DNA of 18,966 bases from DATKLX01 sp035542155 (GTDB lineage Bacteria > Chloroflexota > Anaerolineae > Anaerolineales > Anaerolineaceae), in contig DATKLX010000160.1 of NCBI GenBank assembly GCA_035542155.1, positions 1-18,966 on the forward strand, given 5' to 3'. The notes under the pieces were generated by a model. The model made no database searches and had not been told where the DNA came from. It was given only the letters and a program-made list of their open reading frames with translations. The position numbers and the translations under genes were made by a program. Of the stretch, positions 1 through 7,362 are shown one piece after another. Position 1 is the stretch's first letter. Every line of letters starts with the position of its first letter.

Positions 1-20
1 CCCTTACCGCCGGGGTGAGG

Positions 21-63
21 GGTACGAATTTATGAGACTGTTAAGGTACGAAATTATGCGACT
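21..63. repeat. Two-copy 24-bp-period direct repeat at the left edge
   Basis: Two 19-nt copies, at 21-39 and 45-63, differ at only two positions (GGTACGAATTTATGAGACT and GGTACGAAATTATGCGACT). They lie just before the point where recognisable membrane-protein sequence begins, so they may be the tail of whatever truncated that gene. The window edge hides the rest. Confidence 0.6.
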
Positions 64-99
64 CTTTGCAGTATCAGATTAAAGGACCTTACACGCTAT

Positions 100-456
100 A
101 TGACGCTAATCATCCCGGCATTTCTGGGATTGTACTTTACCTTATTGACCGTTCATTGGCCTGGTCGCGATTCTCTGGTCCGGCAGGCAGCCCTTGCGGG
201 TCTGGCATTGATCGTCCTGGCCGGCCAGCTTCCCTATCGGGGGCATGATCAATGGGTCATTCGTTTCTATAGCGAGGATAAGGCGAGGTGGAAGAATTGT
301 TATCTTACCTTTGAAGATGTCCCGCGCTGCAACCAACTGACTAATTATCAGATCAATCCGATCGCAGATACAGACCTGAGGTGGAAGCTCGATTATTTAA
401 AGCAGAACCACCTGAATCTATATTTGGATGACCAATCCAAGAGCCCACTGCCATAA
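100..456 (+). pseudogene. 3' fragment of a polytopic membrane protein (glycosyltransferase-like C-terminus)
   Basis: This 118-codon frame carries one or two membrane segments (residues 1-18 and 27-42) followed by a soluble tail rich in aromatic and basic residues. The tail ends in a KLDYLKQNHLNLYLDD-like run. In my memory this is the usual C-terminus of large multi-pass membrane glycosyltransferase-like proteins of Chloroflexi; this was not checked by search. The frame is open back to a stop at 16-18, and the residues just before the ATG (DLTRY, then MTLIIPAF) already read like the conserved helix, so the ATG at 100 is probably internal. At 118 aa against several hundred for such families, it is best read as a 5'-truncated remnant. 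The recombination point probably lies between the direct repeats (to 63) and about 80. A small independent membrane protein is the alternative. Confidence 0.5.
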
Positions 457-469
457 TGGTGTAAGTCTC

Positions 470-1021
470 ATGGCCGAAATTTACATCAGCACCGATATCG
501 AGACCGATGGCCCTATCCCAGGGGTTTACTCCATGCTCAGCTTCGCCTCCGCCGCCTACCAGGCCGACAAGACCCTCCTGGGCACCTTTACCGCCAACCT
601 GGAAACCTTGCCCGGCGCCCTCCAGCATCCCCGCACCATGGAATGGTGGCAGACCGAGCCCGAGGCCTGGCAGGCCTGCCGCCGCGACCCGCGCTCACCC
701 GAAGAGGCCATGCGCCAGTACCTCGCCTGGCTCAAATCCCTGCCGGGCAAGCCGGTCTTCGTCGCTTACCCGGCAGGGTTCGACTTCACCTTCATCCACT
801 GGTACCTGGTCCGCTTCACCGGAGAGATGCCTTTTTCTCACTCCGCCCTGGATATCAAAACCTACGCCATGGCCCTGCTCAAAAAGCCCTACCGCGAGAG
901 CACCAAAAAGAACATGCCCAAAGAGTGGTTCGACCCGCTGCCCCACACCCATGAAGCCCTCGCCGACGCAATCGAACAGGGCGCGTTGTTCTGCAACATG
1001 CTCAAAGCCAACCTGGGGTGA
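470..1021 (+). CDS. DEDDh-type 3'-5' exonuclease domain protein
   Basis: A 183-aa protein of the DnaQ/RNase-T-like superfamily. The metal-binding set is visible: D9 and E11 in STDIETDG (ExoI), D105 in YPAGFDFTF (ExoII), and H161 with D166 in HEALAD (ExoIII, the HxxxxD pattern of the DEDDh class). The expected activity is two-metal 3'-5' trimming of single-stranded DNA or RNA ends in the cytoplasm; the substrate cannot be told from sequence. A longer frame opens at ATG 428, but its extra 14 residues overlap the upstream fragment and look non-conserved, whereas family members begin close to the first catalytic strand, so ATG 470 is preferred. No good Shine-Dalgarno sequence precedes either start. 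It appears to be a single-gene unit. Confidence 0.8.
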   Translation: MAEIYISTDIETDGPIPGVYSMLSFASAAYQADKTLLGTFTANLETLPGALQHPRTMEWWQTEPEAWQACRRDPRSPEEAMRQYLAWLKSLPGKPVFVAYPAGFDFTFIHWYLVRFTGEMPFSHSALDIKTYAMALLKKPYRESTKKNMPKEWFDPLPHTHEALADAIEQGALFCNMLKANLG

Positions 1022-1074
1022 CTGAATTATCCGCCCGGTCATCCATCCTTCCCCCTGAGATCAAATTTTTCCCC

Positions 1075-1099
1075 TTTGTCAATCCGTCAAAAATGACGG
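1075..1099. repeat. 25-nt dispersed repeat, left copy
   Basis: The 25 nt at 1075-1099 are the exact reverse complement of 18065-18089, near the other end of the window. The core CCGTCA-N4-TGACGG is itself a hairpin. Similarity continues more weakly (about 13 of 18 positions) on the side away from the core. Both copies are intergenic, so this is probably a dispersed repeat family. Confidence 0.75.
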
Positions 1100-1136
1100 C
1101 TATTATTTTGATATCGAAAGTAGTATCCTGATACGC

Positions 1137-1197
1137 GTAGGGGCGCAGGGGTTTCGTTGAAAACCAGCGTCCTTGAACGTGCCCCCTGCGCCCCTAC
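1137..1197. repeat. Large hairpin repeat with GTAGGGGCGCAGGGG arms
   Basis: Perfect 15-bp arms (GTAGGGGCGCAGGGG at 1137-1151 and its complement at 1183-1197) enclose a 31-nt loop. No gene lies within about 115 nt. GTAGGGG-type hairpins recur at 17921-18025, so this looks like an intergenic mobile or folded repeat rather than a terminator; no T-run follows. Confidence 0.7.
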
Positions 1198-1230
1198 CTC
1201 CGCCTGTACAGGCTTCTATCCTCTCGAAGA

Positions 1231-1263
1231 AGACCCTAAGGGTTTTCAAAACCCTTAGGGTCT
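1231..1263. repeat. 33-nt perfect palindrome (AGACCCTAAGGGTTTT arms)
   Basis: Sixteen-base arms, AGACCCTAAGGGTTTT and its complement, flank a single central C at 1247. A looser relative of the AGACCC/CCTTGGG theme occurs inside the LuxR gene near 4371-4399. No gene directly precedes it on either strand, so a terminator role is unlikely. It is probably a dispersed palindromic repeat unit. Confidence 0.7.
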
Positions 1264-1505
1264 GGTCCTTGAAGGGGGTTTTGCTCCTTGAACAAATTCT
1301 TGCCTCCGAAACGAACCGCTCTTTAACAACAAACCTTGTCCATTTCGGCAATCCTCTCCCCCCAATCACCTATTTACCGAGCAACTTAGCAATTTTACTA
1401 TCCGAAACGGTTTCGTTCCTGTTTGTTCCACCCCCTGAAACGAATGTGCCTCTCCAGTACCTGCTTTTACTGAAAACCGACCGCTGACGACTGATAACTG
1501 CTTCA
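1264..1505. other. AT-richer gap, no gene seen
   Basis: About 240 nt of lower GC content between the palindrome and the gene remnant. It holds a TTAGCAA-type repeat stretch (1376-1396) and an ACTGATAACTG-type tail (1488-1500), both of the dispersed intergenic style. The long open frames here lack codon structure and I recognise no protein or RNA in them. Confidence 0.5.
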
Positions 1506-1703
1506 CTACTCGTCGGTCACCACGATCCGGTTAATTCCCATCAGCACCATCGTCGCGACCTGCTGCTGGCGGTTGGCGGCGATCTTGCGCCGCGCCGCTT
1601 CGATCAGCCGGCCCTGCTGCCCGGCGTCGTCCAGGTCGGTGAGCGGCTGCGCCAGGTCCAGGTCGGCGGAGACCCGGCGGGTGAGGAAAGGGTTATAATT
1701 TAA
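1506..1703 (-). pseudogene. 3' remnant of an unrecognised gene
   Basis: On the minus strand 65 codons run without a stop from just after TGA 1704-1706 to TAG 1506-1508. They have convincing protein character: about 28 residues beginning NPFLTRRVSADLDL, then RLIEAARRKIAANRQQQ (predicted helix), then a hydrophobic end, VATMVLMGINRIVVTDE. The GC-rich third positions match the real genes around it, and no start codon with a ribosome site is present. I read it as the C-terminal end of a protein whose 5' part has been lost. It ends right at the promoter region of the next gene. I do not recognise the family and assign no function. Confidence 0.5.
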
Positions 1704-1738
1704 TCACGCTTCTCCGTCATTTCGCTCAAGGTTCGAGC

Positions 1739-4615
1739 ATGAAACTCGCCCTGCTGGCTTCGAAAACGTTTCTACCCCCCACCCCGGCCTACCTGGTCCC
1801 CCGGCCGCGCCTGGAGCAGCGCCTGGACGATGCCCTGCTCAACCACCACAGGCTGATTCTGGTCTCCGCTCCCCCGGGCTCAGGAAAGAGCTCGCTGCTG
1901 GCGGAGTGGGCCGCCCGCCAGATGGCGCGCCTCGCCTGGGTATCTCTGGAAGCCGGGGATAACGACCCTTTACGCTTCTGGTCCTACTTTCTTGCTGCGG
2001 TCCAGAAGAGCTTTCCGCAGGCGGCCGAGATGCTCGCGGACCTGGCGACCGCGCCGGCATTGCCGCCAACGCTGGTCTCCGATTTGGTCAACCTGCTCTG
2101 CACCGGCGCTGAACCGGTCGTGGTCGCCCTGGATGACTATCATCTGATCGAAAACGAGGAGATCCAGCAGGGCTTGCAATATCTGATTGAGCACCTGCCT
2201 CCCCAGGTCTGCCTGGCGATCACCACGCGGGTCGACCCGGCCCTGCCGTTGCACCGCTGGCGGGCGCGCGGCCAGGTGACCGAGATCCGCGCGGCGGATC
2301 TGCGCTTTACACTGGAAGAAGCCAGCCGGTTCCTGACCGGCAGTATGCGTCTTGAGCTTGAACCCGCCGAGGTGCGCAAGCTCGAAGAGCGGACTGAGGG
2401 CTGGGCGACAGGTCTCCAACTGGCCGCCCTGGCTCTCCAGACGCTGCAAGACGGCGACCCGGGCGCGTTTATCGAGCAGTTTTCCGGCAGCCAGCGCTTT
2501 GTGCTCGAATACCTGATGAACGAGGTTTTCGCCCGCCAACCGGCAGCAGTGCAGCAGTTTCTCCTGCGCACCTCGATCCTGGAGAGCATGTGTGTGGAGC
2601 TGTGTGACGTGTTAGTAGAGAACGGAGAGCAGAGAACAGAAAACAGTATTACGTCGGTGTCTGTTCTCCCCGTGCCTGTCCTGCACAGGACAGGCCGTTC
2701 TCTGCTCTCTTCCTTCTCCATCCTGGACTACCTCATTTCCTCCAACCTCTTCCTCGTTCCGCTGGATGAGGAGCATGCCTGGTTCCGTTACCAGCATCTC
2801 TTCGCCGATTTTTTGCGCCAGCGCTTGAAAAGGCAGGGTGAGGAAACCGTGCGTGACCTTCACCAGCGCGCGGCCGAGTGGTACGCCGGCCAGGCCATGG
2901 TCGAGGAGGCTCTGCGCCATGCGCTGGCGGCGAACAATTTGCCCTTTGCGCGGGAGATCATCGGCCGCTACTGCCTGCCGGTGGCCAGCGAGGGCCGAAT
3001 GCGGGTGGTTGTCGGCTGGCTGGAGATGCTCCCGCGCGAGGAATTGGCCAGGGATCCCCGGCTGAGCCTGGTGTATGCCTGGATGCTGGTCTCGATTGGC
3101 AGGATGAATTCTGTCGAGGAGCACATTCGTAACGCGGACCAGGTCCTGCTGTCCGTGGAATCCGGCCTGGACGAGCAGAGACGCAGTTCGCTGGTTGCCC
3201 AATTGGCCGCGTTGAAGGCCATGCAGGCGGCGCGAAAAGGCGACCTGGCTTCCACCCAGCGTTTCGTGCGCGAAGCCACCCAGGTCTCGACTCCCCTGGA
3301 TGCGCTGGTGCTGGGGCTGGCGCGGCTGGCCGAGGCGATCTTGCTGCGCGAGCTGGGGAACTTTCCCGAGGCCGTCGCGACCTTCGAGGTGGCCGTGCCG
3401 ATGTTGCCTACCACCGGGGTGATCGCAGGGTACTGGGTCGCGGTCGTCTATCTGGGACAGTCTTATCTGGTCCAGGGCCGGCTTTCTGCGGCTGAAGAGC
3501 TCTACCGCGCACGCCTGCGCCGGGCAGGCGAAGAAGGGTTGGAGCGCGCCCCGGGGATCGCGGTCCTCCAGGTTGGGATGGGGCTGCTTGAATACGAAAA
3601 AAACCACCTGGCTGAAGCGCGCGCTCTGTTCGAGAAGGGGGAGGCAAACAGCCGCCGCAGTGGGATGGTCGACGCGCGCACCGCGACGGCGCTGCTGGGC
3701 GCGCAACTGGACCGGCTGGACGGGAAGATCGACCAGGGAATCGCGCGGCTGGGGGAGTCCCTCGACGCTGTGCGCAATGCTGGATCGGCCAATCTTTCGG
3801 CAGAGCTGAGCGCCTGGCTGGCGCGCTTCCAGGCCGAAGCCGGGCAGTTAAACGAGGCCGAAGCCTGGGCCCGCAGGATCCAACCCTGCCCGCAGAAAAA
3901 CCCGAATTATACCCGCGGTGTGGAATTATTCTGCCTGGCGCGGGTCCTGCTGGCGTTGGGCCGCTATGAAGAAGCGCACGACCTGGCCGAGCAGCTCGCG
4001 GCTCTGGCAGCCGCCGGCGGCTGCCAGGGCCGGGCGATCGAAGCCGGGATGCTGGCCGCGCAGAGCCTGTGGCGGCAGAGCCTCAAGACAGAGGCCGCCC
4101 AGCGCCTGGCGGGGATCCTGGACCTGGCCAGCCAGTGCGGGTTTGCGCGGCTCTTCCTCGACGAAGGGGAAGAGATGCGATTGCTGATTGCTGATTGCCT
4201 GTCCTGGCTGACTGGCCAGGGTAGAGTGAAGATTGAAAAACCAGACGAGGATTTCGTTCGTTATTCGGATGAGCTGCTCAAATCATTTCCTATAGTCTCT
4301 GAAGAGTACTCAATCAACAATCAACCATTAGCCTGTCCTGCCCCCCTGGCCTATCCGCCACGACAGGCAAGGTCCCAAGGCCCTTGGGGTCTTGGGAGCG
4401 TTCAGGTCAGCGCAATCTACAATTTAACATCCCGCGAGCTTGAGGTGCTGAATCTGCTTTCCGAAGGGCTTTCCTACCCGCAAATCGCGGCGCGGCTGGT
4501 GGTTTCGACCGGCACGGTCAAGACTCATGCCAGCCATATCTACGCCAAGCTGGAGGTGGAAGGCCGCGTGGAGGCCATCCGGCGCGCGAGGCAACTGAAG
4601 ATCCTCAAAGATTGA
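1739..4615 (+). CDS. MalT-like ATP-dependent LuxR-family transcriptional regulator
   Basis: A 958-aa protein with the layout of the MalT/STAND regulators. A P-loop ATPase comes first (Walker A APPGSGKSS at residues 44-52; Walker B VVVALDDYH at 127-135), then a winged-helix region, a long TPR-like helical solenoid (roughly 380-830), and a C-terminal LuxR helix-turn-helix (about 895-955, LTSRELEVLNLLSEGLSYPQIAARL in two parts). Such proteins bind an inducer through the solenoid, oligomerise with ATP and activate promoters; the ligand is unknown. Two stretches look foreign. Residues about 293-325 (DNA 2616-2712) and about 862-896 (DNA 4316-4425) are low-complexity and contain inverted repeats of the dispersed intergenic type, yet keep the frame. 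ATG 1739 is preceded by a weak AAGG. The first base after the gene leads into a terminator hairpin. Confidence 0.9.
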   Translation: MKLALLASKTFLPPTPAYLVPRPRLEQRLDDALLNHHRLILVSAPPGSGKSSLLAEWAARQMARLAWVSLEAGDNDPLRFWSYFLAAVQKSFPQAAEMLADLATAPALPPTLVSDLVNLLCTGAEPVVVALDDYHLIENEEIQQGLQYLIEHLPPQVCLAITTRVDPALPLHRWRARGQVTEIRAADLRFTLEEASRFLTGSMRLELEPAEVRKLEERTEGWATGLQLAALALQTLQDGDPGAFIEQFSGSQRFVLEYLMNEVFARQPAAVQQFLLRTSILESMCVELCDVLVENGEQRTENSITSVSVLPVPVLHRTGRSLLSSFSILDYLISSNLFLVPLDEEHAWFRYQHLFADFLRQRLKRQGEETVRDLHQRAAEWYAGQAMVEEALRHALAANNLPFAREIIGRYCLPVASEGRMRVVVGWLEMLPREELARDPRLSLVYAWMLVSIGRMNSVEEHIRNADQVLLSVESGLDEQRRSSLVAQLAALKAMQAARKGDLASTQRFVREATQVSTPLDALVLGLARLAEAILLRELGNFPEAVATFEVAVPMLPTTGVIAGYWVAVVYLGQSYLVQGRLSAAEELYRARLRRAGEEGLERAPGIAVLQVGMGLLEYEKNHLAEARALFEKGEANSRRSGMVDARTATALLGAQLDRLDGKIDQGIARLGESLDAVRNAGSANLSAELSAWLARFQAEAGQLNEAEAWARRIQPCPQKNPNYTRGVELFCLARVLLALGRYEEAHDLAEQLAALAAAGGCQGRAIEAGMLAAQSLWRQSLKTEAAQRLAGILDLASQCGFARLFLDEGEEMRLLIADCLSWLTGQGRVKIEKPDEDFVRYSDELLKSFPIVSEEYSINNQPLACPAPLAYPPRQARSQGPWGLGSVQVSAIYNLTSRELEVLNLLSEGLSYPQIAARLVVSTGTVKTHASHIYAKLEVEGRVEAIRRARQLKILKD
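2617..2709. repeat. Repeat-derived in-frame insert in the LuxR gene
   Basis: The stretch holds GAGAGCAGAGAAC (2625-2637) with its complement at 2697-2709, GAGAACAG (2632-2639) with its complement at 2661-2668, and a 10-bp inverted repeat GCCTGTCCTG/CAGGACAGGC at 2674-2695. The same GAGAAC words occur between genes at 8841, 11577, 14899 and 17641. The insert lengthens the linker after the LCD motif of the ATPase module by roughly 25-30 residues compared with usual MalT-like proteins. Confidence 0.65.
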
Positions 4616-4632
4616 GATATGTGGGCTCCCCT

Positions 4633-4660
4633 GGCCGGTTGAGATCGATCTCAACCGGCC
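4633..4660 (+). terminator. Palindromic terminator after the LuxR regulator
   Basis: A perfect 28-nt palindrome (arms GGCCGGTTGAGATC) starts 17 nt after the regulator's stop codon and is followed by TTTGGGTTT. The stem is long and GC-rich at its base, with a modest T-run, consistent with intrinsic termination before the next operon. Confidence 0.7.
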
Positions 4661-4767
4661 TTTGGGTTTAAATCAACCACAATCTCTCCCGGCCGGCAGA
4701 TGCGCGGCGCCGACCGCCGCGCTATCCTGAGCAGTGTCACAAACCAAAGGTCGAGGAAGGAAAGACG

Positions 4768-5031
4768 ATGCGCATTCACCTGGGAAAAAACTCCATACGA
4801 GCGAGACACGGCCGGACCATCTGCGGGTACACGATCTGTGTGGCCGGAACCCTGGAGGATACCAATGTGGAAGGACTCGAGAATACAACGGCCGCTCGCC
4901 TGGAAAGCGGCGACACCCTTTTCACCGGTGGGATCCCCGATCAGGCGGCCTTGCTGCGGACTCTGCTGCGCCTTAATGACCTGGGTTTCACTATTTTGAG
5001 CGTGAAAGCTCTAAGAGGAAGGAGAAAGTAA
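4768..5031 (+). CDS. Small conserved-type protein ahead of MFS transporter
   Basis: An 87-aa soluble protein. The C-terminal third, with GGIPDQAALLRTLLRLND (residues about 54-71) and then LGFTILSVKAL, matches a motif I remember from many short actinobacterial and Chloroflexi proteins (PDQAALhgLLxrLxDLGLxLLSV); the family has no assigned function that I know. The middle (VAGTLEDTNVEGLENTTARL-like) fits the short beta strands before that motif. A strong AGGAAGGAAAG lies 4 nt before ATG 4768. The stop is 5 nt before the MFS start and the MFS ribosome site lies inside this gene, so the two are co-transcribed and probably translationally coupled. Overlapping frames at 4700 and 4734 are shadows. 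The frame is well supported; the role is unknown. Confidence 0.7.
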   Translation: MRIHLGKNSIRARHGRTICGYTICVAGTLEDTNVEGLENTTAARLESGDTLFTGGIPDQAALLRTLLRLNDLGFTILSVKALRGRRK

Positions 5032-5036
5032 ATCGA

Positions 5037-6386
5037 ATGGAAACAACGTTGAATTCAAGCGGCGTAAAAAGCCGCAACCCGATGGCGGCAGTATTGGGCT
5101 CGCGCAACTTCCGCCTGCTGTGGATCGGACAGGGCTTGTCGCTACTCGGCGACCAGTTCTATTTGATCACCATGCCCTGGCTGGTGCTACGGCTCACCGG
5201 TGGTGATGCCCTGGCCCTCGGGACGGTGCTGGCGCTGGCCGGCCTGCCGCGGGCGATCTTCATGCTCCTGGGCGGGGCGGTGACCGACCGCTTTTCGCCG
5301 CGCACAGTGATGCTTGCCTGCGATGCGGTGCGCCTGGTCTTGATCGCGGGCCTGGCGGCGCTGGTCATGGCCCAGGGGATCCAGATCTGGATGCTATATG
5401 CCTTCAGCCTGCTCTTCGGGATCGCGGCAGGCTTCTTTATGCCAGCCTCCTACGCGATCGTGCCGCGGCTGGTGGGAAAAGAGAACCTGCAGGGCGGGAG
5501 CGCGATCACCCAGGGCACCGCGCAAATTGCCCAGTTCCTTGGACCGGCGCTGGCGGGCGGCCTGCTGGCCTGGGCCGGGCGGGACCTCCCGACCGGTGTG
5601 GAAGGGGCGGGCCTGGCTTTCGCCTTCGACGCCCTGACTTTCCTGGTATCGATTGCGACCCTGTGGAGGATCAACCTGACGAGTATCCCGGAGGAGAGAT
5701 CCGCTGACCGTGGCGAGAAGGTGCTCGCGTCGATCTGGTCCGGGCTGCGCCATTTCTGGGGGGACTCCTTCATTCGCTTTGTCTTGGTGATGATGGCCTG
5801 TGGAAGCCTGTTCATCGTAGGAATTCTGATGGTCGGTGTGCCGGTGCTGGCCAGCAGCCGGTTGGGCGGGGGGGCTGGAACCTACGGTCTGTTGATATCG
5901 GTCTATGCCGGGGGGAGCCTGCTGGGGGTTGCCGGGGCGGGCATGCTGCCGAGACCGGGGGTACAGGGGATGAAATGGTTGCTGACCGTCCTGAACCTGG
6001 TCACCAGCCTGGCCTGGATTGCTCTGGCGGAAATTCACAGCCCGGGTCTCGCAGCGGTGGTCATGTTCTTTGTTGGCTTGGGCTCGGGGTACCAGGGAAT
6101 CGTCTTCTTCACGGCAATGCAAAAGCGGGTCCCGGGGCAGCTCATGGGCCGTCTGATGAGCCTCGTCCTGCTCTTCAATGTGGGCCTGGCCCCGATCTCG
6201 CAAACCCTGGCCGGCCTGGTTATCAGGTGGAGCCTGCCTGGGCTGTTCAGGCTGGCCGGGGTAGGGTTTCTCGCTCTGGTCACCTGGGCCTGCTTTCAAC
6301 CCGAGATGAAGATGGTGGGGGAAATTCTGGCAAAGAACAGTGAAATGCAGAAAAAGGCAGTTGGAGCGGGAATGGATGTCCTGTGA
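5037..6386 (+). CDS. MFS efflux transporter (MFS_3 / EntS- or Mef-like)
   Basis: A 449-aa integral membrane protein with about 11-12 hydrophobic segments. The N-terminus RNFRLLWIGQGLSLLGDQFY is typical of the EntS/macrolide-efflux branch of the major facilitator superfamily. The loop-2 signature appears as GGAVTDRFSPRTVML (about residues 79-93). Members export drugs, siderophores or other small molecules by proton antiport; the substrate cannot be inferred. Its ribosome site (AAGAGGAAGGAGAAAG, about 5010-5027) lies within the end of the upstream small gene. The 3' end is followed 22 nt later by an alpha/beta hydrolase, suggesting an export-plus-modification or resistance operon (inference). 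Confidence 0.88.
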   Translation: METTLNSSGVKSRNPMAAVLGSRNFRLLWIGQGLSLLGDQFYLITMPWLVLRLTGGDALALGTVLALAGLPRAIFMLLGGAVTDRFSPRTVMLACDAVRLVLIAGLAALVMAQGIQIWMLYAFSLLFGIAAGFFMPASYAIVPRLVGKENLQGGSAITQGTAQIAQFLGPALAGGLLAWAGRDLPTGVEGAGLAFAFDALTFLVSIATLWRINLTSIPEERSADRGEKVLASIWSGLRHFWGDSFIRFVLVMMACGSLFIVGILMVGVPVLASSRLGGGAGTYGLLISVYAGGSLLGVAGAGMLPRPGVQGMKWLLTVLNLVTSLAWIALAEIHSPGLAAVVMFFVGLGSGYQGIVFFTAMQKRVPGQLMGRLMSLVLLFNVGLAPISQTLAGLVIRWSLPGLFRLAGVGFLALVTWACFQPEMKMVGEILAKNSEMQKKAVGAGMDVL

Positions 6387-6408
6387 GCATGGGTCAGGAG
6401 AAGAGAAA

Positions 6409-7362
6409 ATGAAAAATGAGAGTAATTTTTGGGGCGCTTCGAATAGTGAAGCGCGAATCGAAAGCAAATTGGCTGCCACAACAAAAGGACCGGTGGAATA
6501 TACCTGGGTCGGCGAGGGACCGGTGGTGCTCCACCTCCACGGCACCTCTTCGAGCTGCTTCAGTACTGCCACTGCTGCCCCGTTGATCGCGGCGGGTTTC
6601 AGCGTGCTGACCCCGTCCCGGCCGGGTCACGGACGCACTCCCCTGTCCGTGGGCCGGTCGGCGAGCGAAGCGGCGGGAGCGCTGGTCGCACTCCTCGACT
6701 GCCTTGGGGTAAGGACCTGTTCAGTGCTGGCCATCTCGGGCGGCGGGCCGACGGGGATCGCCCTGGCGGCCGGTTTCCCCAGCCGGGTAGATCGCCTGGC
6801 GCTCGCCGCAGCGATCACCCGGCCGGAGGCTCGTCCCGCCGAGCCGGGCTACGCCAGCCAGCGAGGCTTTTATGGGCCGCTGCATAGGAGCTTTTGGGGG
6901 CTCCTGGGCCTGATGAGCCGCCTGGCCCCGCGCCGTATGGCGCTGCAGACATTGGCGATCTTTTCCACCCACGATCCACAGCAGGCTTTGAACAGCCTGT
7001 CTGCGGAGGATGTCGCGAGCATCTGCCGTTTCTACCAGGGCAGCTCCTCGCGGAGCGGGGCGCTGAATGACGCGACCCACACGGTTGCGCAGGATGCGCT
7101 CCAATCTATACGCCAGCCAACCTTGATCCTCCACAGCCGCGCGGACCGCTCGGTCCCCTTTGACCACGCTCGCTGGGCTCTGGAGCACATCCCTCAGGCT
7201 GAGCTGTGCGAATCCGGATGCACCGGTCACTTTTTCTGGCTCGGCCCCGACTGGCCACGCACCAGCGCGAGAATGGCAGCTTTTTTACGGCATAGAATAG
7301 AAAGTGGGGGAGAAGATACTTTTTTTCGCGGGGCAAAACCCACAGTTGGGATTACACGGTGA
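6409..7362 (+). CDS. Alpha/beta-fold hydrolase
   Basis: A 317-aa serine hydrolase. The oxyanion region HLHGTSSS (residues 42-49), RPGHGRT (71-77), nucleophile S110 in AISGGG, acid D246 in SRADRSVPF, and H274 in GCTGHFFWLG give a complete triad. The nucleophile elbow is AxSGG rather than GxSxG, which is tolerated in some family members. A longer frame opens at ATG 6340 inside the MFS gene. I prefer ATG 6409 because AGGAG at 6396-6400 is correctly spaced and the extra residues are low-complexity. The last 15 or so residues (after about 300) look non-conserved; their final 11 bp overlap the convergent VOC gene. The substrate is unknown; co-transcription with the MFS gene suggests a shared pathway. 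Confidence 0.83.
   Translation: MKNESNFWGASNSEARIESKLAATTKGPVEYTWVGEGPVVLHLHGTSSSCFSTATAAPLIAAGFSVLTPSRPGHGRTPLSVGRSASEAAGALVALLDCLGVRTCSVLAISGGGPTGIALAAGFPSRVDRLALAAAITRPEARPAEPGYASQRGFYGPLHRSFWGLLGLMSRLAPRRMALQTLAIFSTHDPQQALNSLSAEDVASICRFYQGSSSRSGALNDATHTVAQDALQSIRQPTLILHSRADRSVPFDHARWALEHIPQAELCESGCTGHFFWLGPDWPRTSARMAAFLRHRIESGGEDTFFRGAKPTVGITR

Noticed and set aside
1403..1415. CGAAACGGTTTCG near-palindrome as a LacI-type operator
   Set aside because: No LacI-family gene is nearby and it is far from any start codon; a single short match in AT-rich DNA is weak.
1173..1487. 104-codon plus-strand open frame over the palindromes
   Set aside because: Made of hairpin and AT-rich repeat DNA, with no ribosome site or recognisable protein features.
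2612..3706. 364-codon minus-strand open frame inside the LuxR gene
   Set aside because: Gln/Arg/His-rich shadow of a real 958-aa gene with clear domains on the other strand.
6340..6408. Earlier start for the alpha/beta hydrolase overlapping the MFS gene
   Set aside because: The extra residues are low-complexity and ATG 6409 has a well-placed AGGAG.
5394..6572. 392-codon minus-strand open frame across the MFS and hydrolase genes
   Set aside because: Its composition (Gln/Pro/His-rich, no domains) is that of a shadow, and it spans two recognisable plus-strand genes.
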